A DNA stretch of 64,000 nt from Fragilaria crotonensis (GCA_022925895.1 JAKSYS010000006.1:248001-312000); one strand, 5' to 3'. Positions 1-11,100 are shown, counted from the first letter of the stretch. Notes: a model not told the origin generated them from the sequence alone. Numbers and translations: made by a program.

Positions 1-3000
1 CTTCTGCAGGAGAAATCGATTGCCCTCTGTGTTGCACATTGTATACGTCTTCTGCATCATCACGTTGGCCGATAGTTCTGCCGTTTGGCCGTCGGCGAAC
101 TCAACATTAAAAGTTCGAGTGTCCAAGCAAGATCAGATTGTGGTTCGCCCTTCAAACAGGACTTCCATCAAGCAAGTGCAACCTGTCAGCTTTGAACCTT
201 TGCACTCAATATCTTATCGTCGTTTGGCAGAGTCACCTCGGCCCTAATAGACTGATTGAACGTGTCAGCACCAGGCTCATCATCGGCGTCAGGAACTCAA
301 GACACTTCGCCGTCATCATCATCGACGTAATTCGAGAATGTTAGGCAGAGTCTCTAGGTCAACAAATCCTGGGTTTGTCGCAAAATCCTCACATTTGTAT
401 TCGTCCCCTAGAATCGAGTTTGCCTTCTCCGTAAAGTCCTCGCACTTTGTTTCTTCATCGACTCGTCCGCCAATTTGTCTGGCGTCAACAAGCGAACAGT
501 CGAACAATAAACCGTTTGGCCATTCCGCTTAGTAAGGACTTTCCTTGTCATAGCGGGCGGGACCTTTCTGGATATCAGGGCCCAAATCGTGGCCCAACAC
601 CAGCGATGCACTCGAACAGCGCAAATGGTGGTACGACAGCAGTTCAGCCGCTGGAAACGGCCTCACCCGTCAAGTTTACAGATGTCGTGCGTGGTTAGAA
701 ATCTAACATACGCCTCTCATTCCAGGCAATCATCCCAAAGGCGCTTGGGCGTACCGGATCGAATCGTTTGCCTCCCGACACCCTTCTTCCATTGTCTGAT
801 TGCGGCCTCCGCAGGTTTTGACCACAGCGTGTGTGGCTCCGTGGTCCGTTTTCATCATGGTGTACACAGTACGCACGACACAGCCATCGGACGTTGCGAA
901 TACTTGTACATATTTACAATTCCTTCGCGAATTAGTAGTATTCAATATCAGAGTGTCAGTGAAGAAGCAATCAGGCGATGTGAATGACAACGGTACCAGG
1001 TACCGTAGCTGATAGACGTTAGTGCAGAGCCGACGTGACAGCATCGGATGCAGTACGGTGGTGCGTAGTACTACGCCAGCACATTGACGAGTCGTCATGT
1101 ATATGGTACAGCATACGCTTCGCAGTTTGCATGTTAATTCCCCAATCCCTTGCCAACTAGCGTTGAGGACCAAATGGCTTTCCGGCGAGCAACGACCGAA
1201 GCGATGCAGTCGCGCGTCGCATCGAGTCCTCGTTATAATTCTGTAATTCGCTTGCGAGCGAATGCATGTTAGAAACCGAGAATAGTAGTCGCCTGGATGG
1301 TGGCGGTGCTGATTCGGTCCCCTGTTTCCGAGCGAATTACATGTTGGAAACCGAGCATAGTAGTCGCCTGGACGGTGGCGGTGCTCCGATTCGGTCCCCT
1401 GTTTCCAACAGGTATTTCGTGAGGCAGCTTCCTCGTCGGTGAAAACGTTGTCATAGGGGTCCCACGGGAGATCTTCGCCCGTGAGCGTAACATGAGGAGC
1501 GTCCCATATGCTTCAATGGGCGACTGTCGCGTCCGAAAGGTCAAGGTGACGCCGCGCACCGAGAGCGGAGACACGTACGGGGCGGAGGTGTCGTCAGCGG
1601 TGGGAATCACCAGCAACGAGTGTGTCAGGTCATTGCCATTTTCGGTTAAGAAACGAGGAATGTTGTTCACAAGAATAACATCATTCGGTGCGATATCAGG
1701 GATATGTATCGCCTGATGAACCATGAGACGAATCACTGTTTCACCGCTTACGAAATCATCAAACGCGAGCGCCGCCGAAACAGTTTAAAGATCCGTGGCG
1801 ACAGGACCTGATGTGTTGTAACCCGACACGTTTTATCTGACGATCGTAGTCACGGACTACTAAACAATTACTGCCTACTATGGCACAGTGGTCGGATGCA
1901 GATTCATGGGCAACCGACTTGTCGAGCAATCCCAACGTTCGAATGGCGGCCAAGCGTGCACAGCATCACTTCTTGGGCTCTTCGTTAGAGACTTTCTTCT
2001 GGCGCGTGAGCGCCGCGTTCATGCGATTGCTGGTGCCATTGTTTGCACACGTTGCAAGGCTCATCGGCTGACATGCCGGAGTCCTGTGAAAAGAGTGCTG
2101 TCATTACTGCAACCGAGGTCTTCTTCAGTTGCATCGCCGATTGGGACATCTAGCGGTTGACGGCACGTCGCTCTCTTTGCGCTTCGTTATCACACTATCA
2201 CTCGCGCCATGCCACACTTGAGGCGCTTGGAAGCAAGATCCTTTCTTCGAAGTCTGGCAAATGTAGACCAGGGATAAAGTTACGCACGCTTCTTCAAAGT
2301 CGGAACGCAACATTTCCACAGATGTAATGCGAGTTTTGACGGCATCAAACTTGTCGGTTTTGATACCATCAACAAGACAAGTGTCGAGCCTTCGAATGTG
2401 GATCAATACCCACATGTCCGTGCTCTATCAAGCCTTCCAACACCAAGTGCTGCTTTGTGCACGTATTTGTCGAAATTCGAGCGACGCTGCTCGCTGTGGT
2501 AGACTGTATACTCCAGCTTGTCTTCGGCCATCGTGGCCATGCGGCGGGCCCAAGTAATGGCCGTAGAAGCTTTAATAGGCCATCCTACCATCTCCAGTTT
2601 CCGCGCTGGTTTGTCATTCGTCCAGACAGGGCCTTTACGAGTGATACGCGAGCAAGACCCTGTACCCTACCTTCTTACGATTGACAAGGTAGACAGGATC
2701 TGCCGTCGCTATCATTTCGTCTTGCACTTGTTGGGAAGTTCTCCTCATCTGGCGCAATCGCCTCGGTCTCACAAATGGTGTACGCTAGCAGGATTTTATA
2801 TTCTTCAACCACCAAGCGTGGGCGGGCATTTGCCGATGGCTTCTATCCTTTCGGCCAGTCCTTCAAGTTGATGACGGGCAAGTCATCAGGATACTTGTGG
2901 TGGATTCGTACTCACGATATTCGCAAATGCTGCAAATGTTGTCGAGCGTAACGTTTGCGATGACCACTGTACAACTCCGAGGCACCTGGTGCCTGACGGA

Positions 3001-3300
3001 GAAGGTAGAACGGTTCTGGACCTGCGCGGGTCCAACGGCGGCCCCGTTGGGTGGAGGAATCGTTCCTCCGGGGCGTCTTTCGATCTTGTCATCAGACAGA
3101 AGTCTGATCTCCTATAGGGAGTTGGTGCCCTGGTCCTCGACGAGGGCTTGTGCAGCCTGTTCGTAGAACCCGATACGGCAAAAGGCTGTGCGCATTGCAG
3201 GATATCCATGTCGGCGTAGAACTCAAAACCGGGAGAGAACCGAAAGAGCGATCAAGGACCCTCCCTGAAGTTCCGGGGTCAATCCCTGTTGGATGCGTTC
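1..3300 (-). mobile_element. Decayed Ty1/copia retrotransposon (gag, protease, integrase remnants), cut by window edge
   Basis: Read on the minus strand, conceptual translations in several frames match copia blocks in the right order. Gag is at about 3200-2130 (for example CTVVIANVTLDNI, then LVDGIKTDKFDAVKTRI). The protease region is at about 1950-1270 (GSNCLVVRDYDRQ, then HQAIHIPDIAPND and VNNIPRFLTENGNDLTHSL). The start of the integrase core is at about 1000-730 (FFTDTL, KYVQVF). Frames change often and stops interrupt them, so the copy is dead. Reverse transcriptase would lie left of base 1. No LTR was recognised at the 3.3-kb end. The family resembles the fuller element at 16-22.7 kb but is clearly a different lineage. 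Domain assignment is confident; the outer limits are approximate. Confidence 0.75.
1255..1405. repeat. 75-bp direct tandem duplication inside the copia remnant
   Basis: Two adjacent copies, about 75 bp apart, share GAAACCGAG followed by ATAGTAGTCGCCTGGA and ATTCGGTCCCCTGTTTCC. They differ at a few bases. The duplication lies in the protease-to-integrase part of the dead element and probably arose after it lost function. Confidence 0.75.
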
Positions 3301-4088
3301 AACGGAGATCACGTATTACGCCAGTGCGAGTATAATCATTCGTACTGTATAATATATACTCTTGCCTAACGGGCGATGTATGAATCTTTCATCCGCGATG
3401 GTACGGATCGAAGGATGGATGTGATCAATCCATCAATCGGTTGTCGAGATCGGTTCGACAAATTGAATGGGGATCAGCGAATCACCTCATTCCGATTCAG
3501 GCCACATGCACCATCTCGCATGTTATGGTTCACTGGTTTCAACGGGTAATTTTTATGGCAGTTCAACGCATGCCTGGGCACAGCTGACGAGTCACTCGAC
3601 GCGAGCGAAGGGAGCAGCCCTATTCACTAAGAGCATGTACATTGCCATCGAAATCGTCAGATGACCTCGTCCGTCATCATCCAGAGCGATGGGTCTGATA
3701 AACTGAGTAAAAGTAGACGTGCTAAGGGAGACGGTGCAACGATATGCTAGTAACGGGTATAGATCATGGGATAGGTCAAGTTGTGAGATCGAGCTATTGT
3801 ACCGCATACTGTACAGTCGTGTACCGTACAACGCATACAATAAATCAATGTTGTATGTTCCGACAGTGTTCCTACATGTTCCCACCAGACACCAGACTGC
3901 AAAAAACAGAGTTGTTTGCGGAGAGCACGGCGTCATTTTCGCGTCACATTTTCGGAGACCATGACTTTGGCTGCACAGAACATAGGAGCCATTCACCAGC
4001 ATGAACCGGAGAGCAACAAATCCGAACCCTTTCGAGAGGAAGTCTTGTTGCTATTGTTGCCAACCCAACGGTTTTGCTTGAGAGGAAG
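3301..4088. other. Intergenic: no gene recognised
   Basis: This stretch separates the copia remnant from the TPR gene. All six frames are broken by stops and I recognise no conserved protein. The part just before 4089 stays open in the TPR frame back to a TGA at 4002 but has no ATG, so it is probably 5' leader or promoter. Confidence 0.5.
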
Positions 4089-5408
4089 ATGAGTGGTGCA
4101 TCATTTGCAGCATCAAGGCACGCATGCTTGCTGAACAATCTTGCAGCGACACTTATTGAGAACGGGTTGTGCCTCGCCGGAGGACGAGTCCTACTTGAGG
4201 CATCCAGGTTTATCAGGGATCCACATACGAATTTTCTCGAGGAGGAGGAAAATGAGCTGGTGACCCTCCTCCTCACGTTGAAGAAGCAGTCGACCCATGA
4301 AAACCGGAGTCTCCCACTCCTATTCAGGTCTGGCTCCATGTTGGACGCCAGAATTGAGAAGCCATTTGATTTACCCTTTCCTCACCCCTTTTCCATCTCC
4401 AACGAGAAAGAAGGTGTCAAGCCAAATCATTGCTGCGATTCAATTGTCTTTAACTTGGGGGTTGTGTACTATCAGATTGGAAATGTCAATGATGCACTCG
4501 AGTGCTTTGCTCTTGCCATAACTAGCACTGACGTGACCATTAAGACAGCATGCTTCAACAACATCGCTATGACACGTTGCTACCAAGGCCACCGGGTTGA
4601 CGAGACGTGTATCGACTCCGCTTACAACTATTTGCAGCGTGAACTGGTGAATCGAGATCAGCTCCTCAACGTGTTGACAGTGCGGACTCTTCTTACTGCT
4701 GGATTCATTCAGTTCAACCAGTGCAACTACCAAGGGGCATTAACGCTATGCCTGAGAGCTCAATCACTTCCGAACCTAACAGATCAAGATGAGGCTTGTC
4801 TCTTATACAACATTGGTCTTCTCCGATATCATTTGTGCGACTGGGTGTTGGCGCTAGAGAACTTTCAGATGTTTGTCAAGAAGTTCAAGGCGAATGGCCA
4901 CCCCTTGGCGACTGCACTGTACTTCATCGGGGTTTCACATAGGCATCAAGGGGACTTCCGTCGTTCCTTCGTATACCTCGTACAGTCACTGACGCTGGAA
5001 CCTGAATCATCTGAAACCTGGTACGCAATAGGCAAGCTGTTGGACGATTCGGGCGACCTCGAATGTGCTCTAAAAGCCTACGAGAAGGCACTCCAACGTT
5101 CAGACGAGAATTCTCTGTCAAGAGCTATGATTTTGGTCGACATTGGGAGAATTCATCATATCCAATGTTCAATTGATGATTCTCTGCTTGCCTACAAGAA
5201 GGCTTTACCGATAATCCGAAGGCATTACGGCGAGGCGAGTGTTTTTGCTGCCAAACTCTTGAACATCACCGGCATTTTATGCATAGAACAAGGAAGTGTG
5301 AAGGAAGCAATGTTGGCCTTTACCGATGCCATGCGCATATCACCGAATGAACTGTCATTTCGTCATCGATTGCCATATCCGAAGCATCCGCATGCGGCAT
5401 GTGCTTGA
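4089..5408 (+). CDS. TPR-repeat protein (diatom-type, unknown function)
   Basis: This is a 439-residue reading frame from the first in-frame ATG at 4089. The frame is open back to a stop at 4002 without another ATG. The protein consists largely of helical pairs of tetratricopeptide type. Clear units include FNLGVVYYQIGNVNDALECF, LYFIGVSHRHQGDFRRSFVY, TWYAIGKLLDDSGDLECALK and LLNITGILCIEQGSVKEAML. TPR arrays are protein-binding scaffolds, so no enzymatic role is implied. No signal peptide or membrane segment is visible. The last 20 or so residues after the final repeat (rich in His, Pro and Arg) look unlike TPR sequence, so the end may be altered by a frameshift or a missed intron near 5340. 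Coding status is convincing; function is unknown. Confidence 0.8.
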   Translation: MSGASFAASRHACLLNNLAATLIENGLCLAGGRVLLEASRFIRDPHTNFLEEEENELVTLLLTLKKQSTHENRSLPLLFRSGSMLDARIEKPFDLPFPHPFSISNEKEGVKPNHCCDSIVFNLGVVYYQIGNVNDALECFALAITSTDVTIKTACFNNIAMTRCYQGHRVDETCIDSAYNYLQRELVNRDQLLNVLTVRTLLTAGFIQFNQCNYQGALTLCLRAQSLPNLTDQDEACLLYNIGLLRYHLCDWVLALENFQMFVKKFKANGHPLATALYFIGVSHRHQGDFRRSFVYLVQSLTLEPESSETWYAIGKLLDDSGDLECALKAYEKALQRSDENSLSRAMILVDIGRIHHIQCSIDDSLLAYKKALPIIRRHYGEASVFAAKLLNITGILCIEQGSVKEAMLAFTDAMRISPNELSFRHRLPYPKHPHAACA

Positions 5409-5826
5409 ATCGCAACTGATTTGCAGCATTCTGGAAGGACGTCGATTCTTCAACCCAGAACGCGCGATCGTACGACGACACACAATCACAAATGTTAATG
5501 CAAGGATTTAGCGGATGACGAGAGACATGCATGTTGCTGTTTGCACTAACTAACTCTACCACGAATTGAGTGTTGAAATGCACAGCGGCACAAGAATCGT
5601 GAACTACGAATTTCAACGTTGATTTTTTTATAACGTATTATTTGTGAACTGACTGGGTTTCACGTTCAAAACAACGCGCGTGGCATGCTATTATTACTCG
5701 AAACAGAACGGATGTGAATCAGTCCTCAGACCTTGATATGTAGATCAATGCACAAATCGTTCCATAAAATCGCGATTGCACAATTCTAGAAGCTATACTC
5801 TAGGGATCAACGCCTCGACAGCAGCC
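5409..5826. other. Intergenic between TPR gene and small hypothetical gene
   Basis: AT-rich sequence with no convincing coding potential. It presumably holds the 3' end of the TPR gene and the promoter of the next gene. I see no repeats in it. Confidence 0.45.
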
Positions 5827-6327
5827 ATGGATACCTACAGCACAACATCATCTTTGACGTGCCAGTCGTATGATGAGACGAAATGCCACGATAACAACCT
5901 CACGATTCCCCAGGCGATCGAGATACCTACTCCAAAGCGGGAGAAATCCATGCATGCAAGGATTCAGAGGGCTGCCGTAAATGCTCCTCTTCGTTATCGA
6001 AAGGAAGGCCTCCCCACCATCAAGGAGGAGACCGAATGGATTCCCCAATTCGCCAACGGCCCAGAAAATGCCGCCGATGACCTGATTGCCACCAATGGCA
6101 TTGTAGCGTTCCTGGAAGGATTTTCGAGCTTGTTGATTTCCACAACATCCACCGCAGTGGAACAAAAAGCTAGCAAGGGTCATGTTGTGGGTCTCGAGAC
6201 GCTTGGAGTCGCGACGACTGAAATTCGTCTGGACAAGTTGACCATTTGCAGGCTGACTCATACGAACCAAGCTCCCAGCACACAGAAGCGCGCTACTCAC
6301 TGCCGCTCCAACTTTGTGCTGTGCTAA
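5827..6327 (+). CDS. Hypothetical protein, 166 aa
   Basis: The frame opens at ATG 5827 (MDTYSTTSSLTCQ) and runs 166 codons. It is rich in Thr, Glu and Ala, with a short hydrophobic stretch (IVAFLEGFSSLLIS) near residue 100. I recognise no domain. It could be a small diatom-specific gene or a chance frame; the opposite strand is also open for 161 codons here, which weakens the case. The C-terminal third contains many basic residues and three cysteines without an obvious pattern. Confidence 0.35.
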   Translation: MDTYSTTSSLTCQSYDETKCHDNNLTIPQAIEIPTPKREKSMHARIQRAAVNAPLRYRKEGLPTIKEETEWIPQFANGPENAADDLIATNGIVAFLEGFSSLLISTTSTAVEQKASKGHVVGLETLGVATTEIRLDKLTICRLTHTNQAPSTQKRATHCRSNFVLC

Positions 6328-6385
6328 TTGCATGGAGCAGATGCATGTGGCTAGAACACCCAGTGTGTAGAGAACAACGTTTTAT

Positions 6386-6499
6386 CATTCCGTCCCTTCC
6401 ATAGTGTTCGCCACGCAGAAACGTACGAATGTCGATTGATACCATTCCGTCCCTCCCATAGTGTTCGCCACGCAGAAAACGTACGAATGTCCATTGATG
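6386..6499. repeat. 57-bp tandem duplication
   Basis: Two head-to-tail copies start with CATTCCGTCCCT at 6386 and 6443. Both contain ATAGTGTTCGCCACGCAGAAA and ACGTACGAATGT, with only a few differences between them. It lies just downstream, on the minus strand, of the fucosyltransferase-like pseudogene. Confidence 0.85.
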
Positions 6500-6727
6500 C
6501 CTAGTAAAAGCGCAGCTAAGCAATCCGTCCTTGCGTGCGGAAACACTCACGCCCATAATGGTTGAGCTGTGGCCAGTTGTCAGGAAGGACCACCTTGTAC
6601 TATGCAATGTAGTGGCAACAGTCCTCGACTTTTTGATTTCTCGGAACGGAGCACACTCTTATGCGGTTGATGGTTGATGTATCCCAAGAAAGTGCGTAAA
6701 CGTGAAATAGCAACCTCAAGTCCCCTG

Positions 6728-7415
6728 CAGCACTGTCACCACTCGTTGGAACGATGTTTGCATTTTGGTTAACTTCATCGTAGGCACACAACACTGTCAC
6801 CACTCGTTTGAACGATGTTTGCATTTTGGTTAACTTCATCTTAGGCACACAACACTGTCACCACTCGTTTGAACGATGTTTGCATTTTGGTTGACTTCAT
6901 CGTAGGCACACAACACATGGCGGTCATTCAGGATATCATCGAGGAAACAAGTGGGTGCGTTGTCGATAGGGGTTGCGTCCTGACGTTCTGTACGTGATTC
7001 GAGGGGGACACCGCAGCCATGCACCCCTTGCTGTATCCACAGGAGTTGTGCGGGTCCTGCGATATCTGGTCGGAAGGTAGTCCCAGCATATACACGTCTG
7101 TTTTCCAAGATCCAGAAAACTTCCATGAAAATCACCTTCATCCGGGAGTGGTCCATGACTAGAGCGTCGAAGTGAAAGAAAAGTCAATTGCAGGTTTGTC
7201 GTCCTTCGGTATCGTCGAGGAAGCCATGCAGAGCAGGAGACATGCCGAGGGTCTGCCAAAGCCTGCACCAACGCCACTGCCGTCTCCATCGACTTTTGAA
7301 CGTTGAGTCACCCCGATCGTCTGGTTCGAGTGTCAAAAATGTAATCTCCAGATCTGCTGCCTTCAGCGTTGAAACGTGTAATGCGTCAGACTCGCCACTC
7401 GCCACCTGACTACCG
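6728..7415 (-). pseudogene. Intronless pseudogene of the neighbouring O-fucosyltransferase-like gene
   Basis: Read on the minus strand, this stretch carries in order the same blocks as the gene at 8223-10259, in shifting frames. HVSTLKAADLEITFLTLEP matches YVSPLKAAGPEVKYLTFEP. MEATV-type helix METAVALVQAL matches METAVTLAHA. DATPID and CAYDEVNQNAN match DAAPID and CVYDEYYQNAK. At the position of the parent's 70-nt intron the two exon sequences are joined directly (about 7308), and the Trp codon of the parent's GGW is a TGA here. Many frame breaks show it is dead. Lack of the intron fits a retrocopy, or else a paralogue that never had it. It ends in a triplicated 61-bp segment. Confidence 0.75.
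6731..6913. repeat. Three tandem copies of a 61-bp unit
   Basis: Units begin with CACTGTCACCACTCGTT at 6731, 6792 and 6853. They are nearly identical, with single-base differences. The unit is a piece of the pseudogene: on the minus strand each copy translates to CAYDEVNQNAN plus a short tail. This is therefore a coding-derived triplication and not a CRISPR or satellite array; copies abut with no spacers. Confidence 0.9.
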
Positions 7416-8222
7416 CACTCGGAACACATGTCCGTGAGTCTTGTCAACCATGGGCAGCGCAGTTGAGGACGGTGATTTTGTGACCATCTCCCGTCGTTTC
7501 GGTCCTTTGGCCTAGCTTTCGCTTTTATCGCCACCTATCCAACAGGCGTCCGTCTCTTCCTCCCGGGTCATCCTCACCTTTATTGCTTCGTTTCCTGTTG
7601 GCTCGGCAATGTCATCTTTCGAATTCTATCTCACATTATGTGGGGGTGGTGGTATCTTACGTTTTGGTTTACCTAACTTGAAGGCATTTTTCTTCATCCC
7701 TCCGGCGCGCTTGCCAAAATGGAGATCTCATCGACAAAAAACTCATTGTACGCCAACCGTGTCGGATAGTTCACGTGTTCTGTCTAAAGATTCGATCGAA
7801 CAATGCTGTGGGAGTTTCTCCTTCATGCAATCAGTCGTCAGTCTCCATTGTTCCTGTTGTCGATTGATAATCGACGAGGGAAATCGTGTTGTACTAGCTC
7901 ACTGGCAGATGTAGCACAGTCGTAGTTCACGTCGAAGTCCACTCGTCCATCGTCCATCCACAATCTATGTACACGGAAAGTGTGACTACGGTATTTCGAG
8001 CACTGTCACTGCCGACGATGGCGCCAGAAAGAAACAAACAAAGTGCATTATATGGTATAATAAAGTATAAAAAGTACGAACTCTATAAACAAGAATTCAC
8101 TTCCAGTAAATTAAAGATGAGAGAACCATTGTCAGAAATTCTCTATAACCAAGAACTAATAAATAATAGGAGAAACAAAGCATCTCGCTCTTTCACGAAA
8201 CGTCCCTATTCAATTCCCTTGT
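7416..8222. other. Intergenic: no gene recognised
   Basis: About 800 bp between the pseudogene and the stop codon of the fucosyltransferase-like gene. One 101-codon plus-strand frame (7609-7914) is cysteine-rich at its end but resembles nothing I know. The right part turns AT-rich, as expected for a 3' flank. Confidence 0.45.
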
Positions 8223-10259
8223 TCAAGTCTCGCCAAGCAATGGGAAATTCACGCGCGACCACATGGCGGGTGCAATAGGCCGGTATTCACGAAGAGCATT
8301 TATCCTGGACTTCGGAATGTAGTACCAGCTATTGATCACACCTTGCTCCCAGCCTTCAGCCTTGTCCATCTGGGAGTGATAGCCGCGCATGCGGTTGATA
8401 TAGCCAGTGAAGGTCGAATAGAAACACCCGATAAAAGTCCTACCTCTGGAAGCAACGCGTTGATCCAGCATACCATAAAAATTTGTGTTGACACCCTCCA
8501 GAATGGGTGCGAAGTCGTCCAAGAAGTAGACGTTGAAGTGCTCGTGAAAAATCTTGAAGAAACGCTTGTCTCTCTCGTCAGTAGCAATGTAGATTGTCGT
8601 CCCCTCAGGAATCAAGTGCTTCATGTTTTCATAAATCACAGGTGCATCGACACGCGTATCTTTGTACTGAAAGTCACCACGTCTGATGTGAAACGTGTCA
8701 AAGATACCATCCTCGTTGCCATGCTCGCGCGCCTTTTGTCTCATGGCCTTGACAACTCTTGCCGCTGCGCATTGAATCTCATCAACGTATCTCAAGTGAT
8801 CACGTACAAATCGTTTGTTCCATACGTCTGCCTTCCAATCTTCGAAAAACAGAAACGCGTAGAAGTGCACAAGCAATCTCGCACCCGAGGCATTATCGCC
8901 CATCATATGAAGAATTTGGCATTCTGGTAGTACTCGTCGTACACACAAACGGACGATCGACCGCCAAACATTTCCGACAGGCGATCTATCGGCGCAGCAT
9001 CGACTGGAACAGGATTGCCAGTAAAATTGTTGATGCGCACTTCAAAGTTAACCGCGGTAACTTTGTCTCCCATCTCCAACAAGTGTTTTGTGGAACCTGG
9101 CTTTGCCGGTAGCCCCACTAAGCATGTATCAAACGGCCACTTCGGGTTGTCAGTAAAGGTTCGCATCCACAAATCCAACTCCTTCGCCTCATTACGTGCA
9201 GCACCATCCCAATTAGTGCGATTCCTTGGAGGAAACGTTACCAAGCCAGTGGCCTTATTCTTGGCATGGCCAGTCATGACTTCCCTCTTGAGAAACTCTT
9301 CCATGGAGATGACTTCGACTCCTGCATGCTCTGCGGCGACCGAGTCGAAGTGAAAGAAATCTGAAAATGAAAATCGATTCTTTTGTTGTTTATCGCCCTT
9401 GTGCAACAAGTACATGCCCTGTTCGGGTGGCATAACAAGTATTCGTCCGGTGGCATGGGCAAGTGTTACAGCTGTTTCCATTGACATCCGAATGTTGTTC
9501 CAGCCGCCTTTCAAGCAGAATAGAAATCAATGAGACTATGAGCTGTAGGAAAAACCCAGAATGTTCCTTCGACTCACCTTCGTCCGGTTCAAATGTCAAG
9601 TATTTTACCTCTGGCCCAGCCGCCTTCAGAGGGGAGACGTAGTTCGCATCAGACGGTATGTCCTGCCAGTAGACCATCTCAGCCGCATCCTTCTCAGAGG
9701 GGCCCCCATAGGCATCACAATTGAGACCTGCCACTTTGTGTTGGTTCGTGTCACCATTTTGTACCCCGGTTTCGTTTGTTTCTCCTTCCTTTTCTTCTGC
9801 TTCCGCTTCGTCTCCAATTTCTTCTTCACCTTTTGCTTCATCCCCCTTCACTTCTTCGACTTCCGTTTTATATCCATTTCCATTTTCTTCTTCGCCTTCC
9901 GCTTTATTTCCATTTTCTTTTTCGCTTTCCGCTTCATTTCCATTTTCTTCTTCGTCTTCCGCTTCATGTCCATTTTCCACGTCGCCTTCCGTTTCATTTC
10001 CATTTTTCTCTTCGCCTTCCGTTTCCTCTCCATTTTCTTCCTCGTCCTCAGCGACATCTTCGGGGGGAGGAGTGCGGTCTTTCCTAGTTGCCTCACTCTT
10101 CCGATTTGAATGTGCTTCCTTGCGAGTGCGAGGCACGCTTGCGCTTTGCATCATCTTTTCTTGGTTCAACCTGTCGAAATTCAAGTCCCTGGAAATGATC
10201 AAGACTGCATCAAGGACCAGCAGAACCGCCAGGATCACCAACACAGCATTCCAGCGCAT
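8223..10259 (-). CDS. O-fucosyltransferase-like type II membrane glycosyltransferase; one intron, one apparent frameshift
   Basis: The start chosen is the ATG at 10259 (MRWNAVLVILAVLLVLDAVL), a short cytosolic end plus a signal anchor typical of Golgi glycosyltransferases. A Glu/Asn/Gly-rich stem of roughly 90 residues follows. The catalytic part has DTFHIRRGDF, the HxRRGD-type motif that binds GDP-fucose in GT65/GT68-like enzymes. Intron 9508-9577 (70 nt) has GTGAGT and AAAG boundaries and joins EPDEG to GWNNIR in phase. The frame ends early at a TGA near 8896, after VYDEYYQNAKFF. The conserved continuation (HMMGDNASGARLLVHFYAFL) runs in the next frame to 8223. One extra base in the short T run near 8900 would restore about 655 residues, so this is either a sequencing indel or a recent mutation. 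Fucosyl transfer to protein or glycan is inferred from the family. Confidence 0.8.
9790..10065 (-). repeat. Degenerate Glu/Asn-rich coding repeat (stem region)
   Basis: A run of imperfect units of about 11-12 codons reading E-E-E-N-G-N-E-A-E or close variants lies between the membrane anchor and the catalytic domain of the fucosyltransferase-like gene. The complementary strand is therefore open and reads as Phe-rich nonsense. Such repeats change length easily, so the stem length is likely to vary between strains. Confidence 0.85.
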
Positions 10260-10781
10260 CTTTTTATGGACAGAAGAAAGGAACTGGAAATACTTCAAGA
10301 GAGTGCGATGGTTGAGGGCGCACAGCAATCTGTTCAACCCTGCTCAGGATAGTTGCTAATGAATGAACGACAGATGCAATGACGAAGTGAACCACAATGA
10401 ATGCTTTATGACATATATTTATGTTTTATCATAGATACGAGATACTGCACGGTGCACGGCGTATACCTGGTACTGAAGTACGTGGATAAACCCTGTACTT
10501 CTACAATCATATGCACATGAGACATGAGCATCAATCATACGGTACTGGTGCCTGGTAGTAGCCCTCTATTCACCTACGAATACGTCAAGGTCTACACAAG
10601 TACTGTACCTGAGTACCAGAGGTAGGTACAGTAGCTGAGACGATGAATTGGCTCTGCACTCCAGCGCAAGTGAAACGTGAACACAGGCATACATCATTTA
10701 CAGTACCGGTAGTGTAATGAATTGGTACGAGTACCTGGTACTGGTACCGTCCTGCACCAAGTATGCGCTTCATTACACTCG
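10260..10781. promoter_or_regulatory. Upstream region dense in GTAC palindromes
   Basis: No gene here. From about 10430 to 10760 the sequence is packed with GTAC, TACTGTAC, GTACCGGTAG and GTACTGGTACC elements. It lies between the fucosyltransferase-like start and the next transposon. Similar GTAC-rich patches precede other genes in the window (about 54.1-54.3 and 57.1-57.35 kb). A regulatory role is only inferred. Confidence 0.35.
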
Positions 10782-11100
10782 TATTATAGAGGGGAAATTA
10801 CAAAATCATACATAAAAGTTTTCCCTTTTTTCAAAATCATAAAATAACTTACAATATCATTTTGTCATTTTTTACGTTGCTTTTAAAATCATACACAACA
10901 TTTGTATGATATTACAATATCATTCATTTTGTTTGCGCTTCTGCATTACATCGTCATCCATGTCAAATTTCAGCGCCTGCCATCTTCTTTGTCTTCCACG
11001 GCACTTGCTTGTTGCATTCCGTGGTGTACATTGCACCAACATAAACCTGATGCGTTGCATTGCCATGAAGTTATTCACCATCATTGTAGTTTTGTTGGTG

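Noticed and set aside
5848-6333. Minus-strand 161-codon frame opposite the small hypothetical gene
   Set aside because: Cys/Gly-rich but without a recognisable domain. The plus frame has a better start, though neither is secure.
6731-6913. CRISPR-like array
   Set aside because: The three 61-bp units abut without unique spacers, derive from coding sequence, and lie in eukaryotic DNA.
8890-8950. Programmed ribosomal frameshift in the fucosyltransferase-like gene
   Set aside because: No X-XXY-YYZ slippery site and no obvious downstream structure; a one-base indel is simpler.
9561-10109. Long plus-strand Phe-rich frames opposite the fucosyltransferase-like gene
   Set aside because: They are the complement of the Glu-rich stem repeat; GAA/GAG codons read as TTC/CTC on the other strand. 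No conserved features.
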